NCBI GenBank assembly: GCA_963805495.1
Contig: CAWDUQ010000004.1
Location: 496,001 to 560,000 of the forward strand
DNA: 64,000 bases
Origin: DAHUXD01 sp963805495
GTDB taxonomy: Bacteria; Acidobacteriota; Thermoanaerobaculia; UBA5066; Gp7-AA6
Direction: 5' to 3'
Shown here: in pieces, positions 60,325 through 64,000 of the stretch
How positions within the stretch are numbered: position 1 is the first letter of the stretch
How the letters are laid out: each line of letters opens with the position of its first letter
Program-made: the position numbers and the translations under genes
Notes under the pieces: model-generated
The model's input: only the letters and a program-made list of their open reading frames with translations
Told to the model about the DNA's origin: nothing
The model's database searches: none

Positions 60325-61020
60325 GTGAGGATCGAGGTCCTCGCCGACACCGAATCGGCGGCTCGCCGCGCCGCGGCCGTCATCGCGGAGGACGCGCGCG
60401 CGGCGGTCTCAGCGCGCGGACGGTTCGTCATGGCCGTCAGCGGCGGCCACACACCGTGGCTGATGCTGCGCGACCTGGCAAATGAGGACGTTCCCTGGTC
60501 CGGCGTCCACGTCGTCCAGGTGGACGAGCGGGTCGCGCCGGCGGGGGACCCGGACCGGAACCTCACACACCTGCGCGAGAGCCTCCTCGCGCAGGCGCCG
60601 CTTCCGGCAGGGCAGATCCACGCGATGCCGGTCGAAGCGGCCGACCTCGAGGCGGCCGCCCGGTCGTACGCACGCACGCTCGAAGAGATCTGCGGCGCGC
60701 CGCCCGTGCTCGACCTGGCGCACCTCGGCCTCGGGCCGGACGGCCACACGGCCTCGCTCGTCCCGGGCGACCCCGTCCTCACGGTCGCCGACCGCGACGT
60801 GGCGATGACCGGCGTCTACATGGGGCGGCGGCGCATGACGCTGACCTATCCGGTTCTCGACCGGGCCCGCCGCGTGCTGTGGCTCGTGACCGGGAGCGAA
60901 AAGGCGGCGATGCTTCCCCGGCTGCTTTCCGGCGACCCCGCGATCCCGGCCGGACGCGTCGCTTCGCGGAACGCGCTCGTGCTCGCCGACCGGGCCGCGC
61001 GGGGCGAAGTCGCGCCTTGA
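60325..61020 (+). CDS. pgl: 6-phosphogluconolactonase
   Basis: 231 residues from the GTG at 60325 (AGAGGA upstream). Motifs of the DevB/SugarP_isomerase-like family: RGRFVMAVSGGHTPWLMLRD, VHVVQVDERVAPAGDPDRN and DLAHLGLGPDGHTASLVPGD. It hydrolyses 6-phosphoglucono-delta-lactone in the oxidative pentose phosphate pathway. No zwf or gnd gene is adjacent; the next gene, an aldose epimerase, overlaps it by TTGA. Confidence 0.93.
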   Translation: MRIEVLADTESAARRAAAVIAEDARAAVSARGRFVMAVSGGHTPWLMLRDLANEDVPWSGVHVVQVDERVAPAGDPDRNLTHLRESLLAQAPLPAGQIHAMPVEAADLEAAARSYARTLEEICGAPPVLDLAHLGLGPDGHTASLVPGDPVLTVADRDVAMTGVYMGRRRMTLTYPVLDRARRVLWLVTGSEKAAMLPRLLSGDPAIPAGRVASRNALVLADRAARGEVAP

Positions 61021-61925
61021 CGTTGGCGGAGTCCGCCGCGCCGCATTTGTCGGCGGGGGATCTCGAAGCGACGTTTCTGCCGGGTCGAGGAATGCTCGGC
61101 GCGTCGCTTCGGAAGCGAGGCGTCGAGTTGCTGCGCCGGGTCGAGGATCTCGAGGCCTCGGCGGCGAGAGGCTCGACCGCCGGGATTCCGCTCCTCCACC
61201 CGTGGGCCAATCGGCTCGCGGGGCTCCGCTACCGCGCGGCGGGCCGCAACGTGGAGCTCGATCCCGCCTCTCCGCTGCTCCACTACGATCCGGCCGGTCT
61301 GCCGATCCATGGCGTCCCGTGGTCCCGACTCGCATGGGGCGTCACCGACGCCGGAGTGGACCGCCTCGCGGCACGACTCGACTGGAACCGCGGCGATCTC
61401 CTGTCCGTCTTTCCGTTCCCCCACCGCATGACGATGCAGGCCACGCTGGCGCCGGACGGGTTGACGATCGAGACCGTGCTCGCCGCCGGAAACGGCCCGG
61501 TGCCGGCGGCGTTCGGATTTCACCCGTACGTCGCGATTCCGGAGATCCCGCGCGGGCGGTGGCGGCTGGTGCTTCCGAAGATGCAGCGCCTCGTCCTCGA
61601 TCCGCGCGGAATTCCGACCGGCGAAGAGTCGCCGTTCGAGGCTTTCGATGCGCCGCTCGGAGACCGCGCGTTCGACGACGGATTCGCGCTCGTCTCGGAC
61701 GGCGCCTGCTTTGCCATTTCGGCCGGCGGTCTCCGAGTCTCGATCGAGCTCGTCGCGGGATACACCCACGCCCAGATCTTCGCGCCTTCCGGAAAGGACT
61801 TCGTCGCGCTCGAGCCCATGACGGCGCCGACCTCCGCGCTGACGAGCGGCCGGGGGCTGCGGCTGGTTCCGCCCGGAGAGGATCTCCGCGCCGTGTTCCG
61901 CATCGGCGTGGAAGGGGAGCCGTAG
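61017..61925 (+). CDS. Aldose 1-epimerase family protein
   Basis: 302 residues from a TTG at 61017 overlapping the pgl stop (TTGA); no other start gives a natural N terminus. Family features: IPLLHPWANRLAGLRYRAAG, IHGVPWSRLAWGV, the catalytic-region His in AAFGFHPYVAIPEIPRG and the C-terminal FVALEPMTAPTSAL with the conserved Glu. It probably interconverts sugar anomers (glucose or glucose 6-phosphate), which suits coupling to the lactonase. Confidence 0.88.
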   Translation: MTLAESAAPHLSAGDLEATFLPGRGMLGASLRKRGVELLRRVEDLEASAARGSTAGIPLLHPWANRLAGLRYRAAGRNVELDPASPLLHYDPAGLPIHGVPWSRLAWGVTDAGVDRLAARLDWNRGDLLSVFPFPHRMTMQATLAPDGLTIETVLAAGNGPVPAAFGFHPYVAIPEIPRGRWRLVLPKMQRLVLDPRGIPTGEESPFEAFDAPLGDRAFDDGFALVSDGACFAISAGGLRVSIELVAGYTHAQIFAPSGKDFVALEPMTAPTSALTSGRGLRLVPPGEDLRAVFRIGVEGEP

Positions 61926-62008
61926 CCGCGCGGATGGCTGTCGGGCGACGCGCGATGCAACCCTTTTGGCGGCCGGCCGCACTCATGGGCGACCGAAAGG
62001 AGGTTCCC

Positions 62009-62539
62009 ATGCGGATCGGGTTCGCTCTGGGGTTCTGCGCCCTCGCCGCCGCGGCGTTCCTGAAGGCGGACGATCCGCCCGGGACGGTGCCCGCGACGCC
62101 CGAACTCGCCCGGTCGGCTTTCGCGCGCTTCAAGGCCGCCGACGGGCAATGGGTCGGGCGCAGCACGAAGGGCTGGGAGGAGACCCTCCGGTACCGGACG
62201 ATCGCGGGCGGCTCGACCGTCCTCGAGACGTCCTTCGACGCCCACCCCGGGCAGGAGATGGCGACGACCTTCTACCTCGACGGCGACCGGCTCATGCTCA
62301 CGCACTACTGCGTCGCGAAGAACGCGCCGCGCCTGGAGGCGACGGCCTTCGCCGACGGCGGGCGGACGGTGGTCTTCACGTTCGTCGACGGCGCGAACCT
62401 TCCGACGCGCGACCGGGGCCACATGGACAAGGCCGTGTTCCGCTTCGAGGCGGACGACCGGGTCGTCTCGCGGTGGACCTGGTACGAGAACGGAAAAGAG
62501 AAGTGGTTCGAAGAGATCGTCCAGACGCGCCGGCCGTGA
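62009..62539 (+). CDS. Exported protein of unknown function
   Basis: 176 residues; AAAGGAGG lies 5 bases before the ATG at 62009. The signal peptide MRIGFALGFCALAAAAFLKA is followed by a lipocalin-like beta pattern: GRSTKGWEETLRYRTIAGGS, TVLETSFDAHPGQEMATTFY and RWTWYENGKEKWFEEIVQTR. It resembles DUF1579-like periplasmic proteins. Its stop overlaps the start of the ECF sigma gene (GTGA), so it may be a target or partner of that system. Confidence 0.75.
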   Translation: MRIGFALGFCALAAAAFLKADDPPGTVPATPELARSAFARFKAADGQWVGRSTKGWEETLRYRTIAGGSTVLETSFDAHPGQEMATTFYLDGDRLMLTHYCVAKNAPRLEATAFADGGRTVVFTFVDGANLPTRDRGHMDKAVFRFEADDRVVSRWTWYENGKEKWFEEIVQTRRP

Positions 62540-63075
62540 GCGCGCCCGACGACGACGACCGGGACCTCGTCGCGCGCTTTCTCGAAGGCCGCGACGAGGC
62601 CGCGTTCCGGAAGCTGTACCGGCGCCACGCCGCCTTCCTGTACCGGTTCCTGCTGCGGCTTTCGGGCGGCGACACGGCGGCCGCGGACGAAGGCGTCCAG
62701 GAGACCTGGGTCCGCGCGGCGCGCGGACTGCCCGGATTCCAGTGGCGTTCGTCGCTGAAGACGTGGCTCGCCGGCATCGCCATCCGCTGGTGGCGCGAGT
62801 TCGAGCGGACGGCGGGCCGCGAGGCGGAGCTGCCGGACGAGGACGACCTTCCGCCCGCGCCGCCGATCCGGCGCGAGATCGAACGCCTCGATCTCGAGCG
62901 GGCGCTCGCCTCCCTCGCGCCGGGGTACCGGAGGGCGATCCTGCTCCACGACGTCGAGGGCTACACGCACGAGGAGGTCGCCGCGCTGACGGGCGTGGAC
63001 GTCGGGACCTCGAAAAGCCAGCTTTCACGGGCGCGAAGCGCTCTGCGCGCGCGCCTTTCCGGGAGGAACCCATGA
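62536..63075 (+). CDS. ECF RNA polymerase sigma factor
   Basis: 179 residues from a GTG at 62536. Sigma region 2: LVARFLEGRDEAAFRKLYRR, then FLYRFLLRLSGGDTAAADEG and VQETWVRAARGLPGF. Sigma region 4: LERALASLAPGYRRAILLHD, then VEGYTHEEVAALTGVDVGTS and SQLSRARSALRARL. Coupled upstream by GTGA and downstream by ATGA, so it is co-translated with a small exported protein and its presumed membrane anti-sigma partner. Confidence 0.93.
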   Translation: MSAPDDDDRDLVARFLEGRDEAAFRKLYRRHAAFLYRFLLRLSGGDTAAADEGVQETWVRAARGLPGFQWRSSLKTWLAGIAIRWWREFERTAGREAELPDEDDLPPAPPIRREIERLDLERALASLAPGYRRAILLHDVEGYTHEEVAALTGVDVGTSKSQLSRARSALRARLSGRNP

Positions 63076-63641
63076 ATGAGCAGGACGACCGGACACCCGA
63101 GGAGACGAGGATGCTGAGCGCGCTTGCGGCCGGCCCCGAGCCGCCGGTCGGTCTCGAGGACGCGGTCGTCGCGAGGCTCGCGGCGGGCGGTCTCCTCGCC
63201 CGGCGCGGGCGGACGGCCCGGATCCGGGCGCTCGCCGCCGCGGCGGGTCTCGCCCTGTTCGCGCTCGGCCTCGTCGTGGGCGGGCGACGCGCTCACGCGC
63301 CGGGCGCCCCGGCAGTTCCGGCGATGCCCCGGTACGTGCTGCTTCTTTACGACGCCCCGGACGAGCGGGGATTGTCGGCGGAGGAGATGGCGGCGCGCGT
63401 CGCCGAGTACCGCGACTGGGCGATCGGCCTCCGGCGCGCCGGCAGCGACATCACCGGCGAGAAGCTCGCGCCGGGCAGCCTCGACCTCGGGACCTCGAAC
63501 GCCCCCGCGGGGCCGCTTCCGCTCGGCGGCTACTTCGTGTTCTCGGCGAAGGATGCGGCGGCCGCGACGGCGGTGGCGAGGTCGTGCCCGCACGTCCGGC
63601 ACGGAGGCCGCGTCGCGCTGCGTCCGATCGAGGAAACCTAG
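63072..63641 (+). CDS. Membrane-tethered YCII-domain protein, probable anti-sigma partner
   Basis: 189 residues. A cytoplasmic N terminus of about 55 residues (EQDDRTPEETRMLSALAAG) and one membrane segment (IRALAAAAGLALFALGLVVG) are followed by a YCII/DGPF-like domain: PRYVLLLYDAPDERGLSAEE, YRDWAIGLRRAGSDITGEKL, GYFVFSAKDAAAATAVARSC. The ATGA overlap with the sigma gene and the single membrane segment suggest an anti-sigma role. No zinc-binding anti-sigma motif (HxxxCxxC) is present. Normally YCII proteins are soluble, so the tether is unusual. Confidence 0.75.
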   Translation: MNEQDDRTPEETRMLSALAAGPEPPVGLEDAVVARLAAGGLLARRGRTARIRALAAAAGLALFALGLVVGGRRAHAPGAPAVPAMPRYVLLLYDAPDERGLSAEEMAARVAEYRDWAIGLRRAGSDITGEKLAPGSLDLGTSNAPAGPLPLGGYFVFSAKDAAAATAVARSCPHVRHGGRVALRPIEET

Positions 63642-63769
63642 TGTCCTGTCACCGAAGTCTTGATAGCGCCATCGTGTGTAGGGGCGGCCCTTGCGGCCGC
63701 CCGCGGGCGGGGACAAGCCCCGCCCCGACGACCGTCTGCCGCATGGCGACTTCCGTTACGGAACACTAG
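63638..63769. repeat. MITE-like element with terminal inverted repeats and a double hairpin
   Basis: Imperfect terminal inverted repeats of about 22 bases (CTAGTGTCCTGTCACCGAAG at the left; its counterpart reading inwards from the right is CTAGTGTTCCGTAACGGAAG) enclose GGGCGGCC-CTTGC-GGCCGCCC and GGGCGGGG-ACAAG-CCCCGCCC hairpins. The outermost CTAG supplies the stop codons of both convergent flanking genes. It has the look of a dispersed non-autonomous element. It may also terminate transcription from both sides. Confidence 0.65.
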
Positions 63770-64000
63770 CTCTTCTTGCGGGTGTAACGGATCTCGACGA
63801 GCTTGCTCATGCGGCCGTTGGGAGCCTTGCCGACGAGCTCGAAGGTGTGGTGGTCGTTGTCGGTGATCACGAGCTTGGACTCGACCGGGAACTCCTTCCC
63901 GCTGACCGGGTCCCACATCGTCGACCGCCCGAGGATGGTCTTCCCGGAGGCCTCCGTGCCGCCGACGAGGTAGATCATGCCGGTGCCGGACGTGTCGAGC
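63766..64000 (-). CDS. DUF1579 family protein, C-terminal part
   Basis: The frame enters from beyond the window edge; about 78 residues are visible. MIYLVGGTEASGKTILGRST, then DPVSGKEFPVESKLVITDND and HHTFELVGKAPNGRMSKLVE, match the C-terminal half of DUF1579 proteins, periplasmic or secreted proteins of unknown role in Acidobacteriota and others. The Met at 63978 is internal, not the start. Its stop lies in the right end of the inverted-repeat element. Confidence 0.75.
   Translation of the reverse strand, partial: LDTSGTGMIYLVGGTEASGKTILGRSTMWDPVSGKEFPVESKLVITDNDHHTFELVGKAPNGRMSKLVEIRYTRKKS

Overview
This is a GC-rich (roughly 68-70%) chromosomal segment of a Gram-negative bacterium. Lipoprotein boxes, outer-membrane barrels and a complete RND pump show an outer membrane. 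Acidobacteriota, perhaps the Thermoanaerobaculia side, is my best guess. It rests on a secreted protein ending in a segment of the GGGNYCPGNPLTRGQMAVFL type, on the DUF3300/DUF2950 pair and on several DUF4136 proteins. This is inference from family memory, not a placement. I found no tRNA, rRNA, CRISPR array, phage or transposase gene.

Layout. 0-12.8 kb (minus strand): exported proteins (DUF2092, small periplasmic proteins, two outer-membrane transporter-like proteins, a DUF4136 lipoprotein, an 838-residue Gly/Tyr/Trp-rich protein), a secreted formylglycine-type arylsulfatase and a NarX/NarL-like sensor module. 12.8-19.3 kb: a DUF4239-like membrane protein, a second DUF4136 lipoprotein, glycerol catabolism (glpK-glpD, coupled by ATGA), a cation/proton antiporter and a broken glpK 5' fragment. 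19.3-24.2 kb: a secreted SLH-like protein, a small barrel, VIT-like and CaCA cation transporters and an MltF-type lytic transglycosylase. 24.4-38.7 kb: the most interesting part, a minus-strand operon described below. 38.9-50.8 kb: DUF2950 and DUF3300, a paralogous pair of exported proteins, a DASS anion transporter, PPK2, a SulP permease, a lipoprotein phosphatase and a GH63-type glycosidase. 50.8-60 kb: a phospholipase/P1-like protein fused to a barrel, a CPA1 antiporter and an RND tripartite pump. 60.3-64 kb: 6-phosphogluconolactonase, aldose epimerase, a secreted protein, an ECF sigma factor with a membrane-tethered YCII-domain partner, a MITE-like inverted-repeat element and a partial DUF1579 gene.

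The central operon reads, in order of transcription: sensor kinase, NarL-type regulator, lone receiver protein, CoA-disulfide/persulfide reductase with a rhodanese domain, glycyl radical enzyme, phosphofructokinase-like protein, radical-SAM activating enzyme, S-adenosylmethionine synthetase, BASS-type transporter, SulP transporter, and a DszB-like sulfinate desulfinase. Most junctions are short and five share an ATGA overlap. The desulfinase homologue keeps the DszB catalytic Cys, His and Arg at the right spacing and has no signal peptide. The glycyl radical enzyme has its Gly loop but not the Cys-x-Glu motif of the eliminases and decarboxylases. Together these suggest an anaerobic organosulfur (sulfinate/sulfonate) pathway with its own SAM supply, uptake and sulfur handling. 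The substrate is unknown.

Caution: between about 18.7 and 42.4 kb nearly every gene carries one or more single-base frame breaks (about 30 in all), whereas the flanks have none. I read most of these as sequence errors because protein similarity continues straight across each break, but real decay cannot be excluded. Coordinates of such genes are outer limits of the reconstructed gene.
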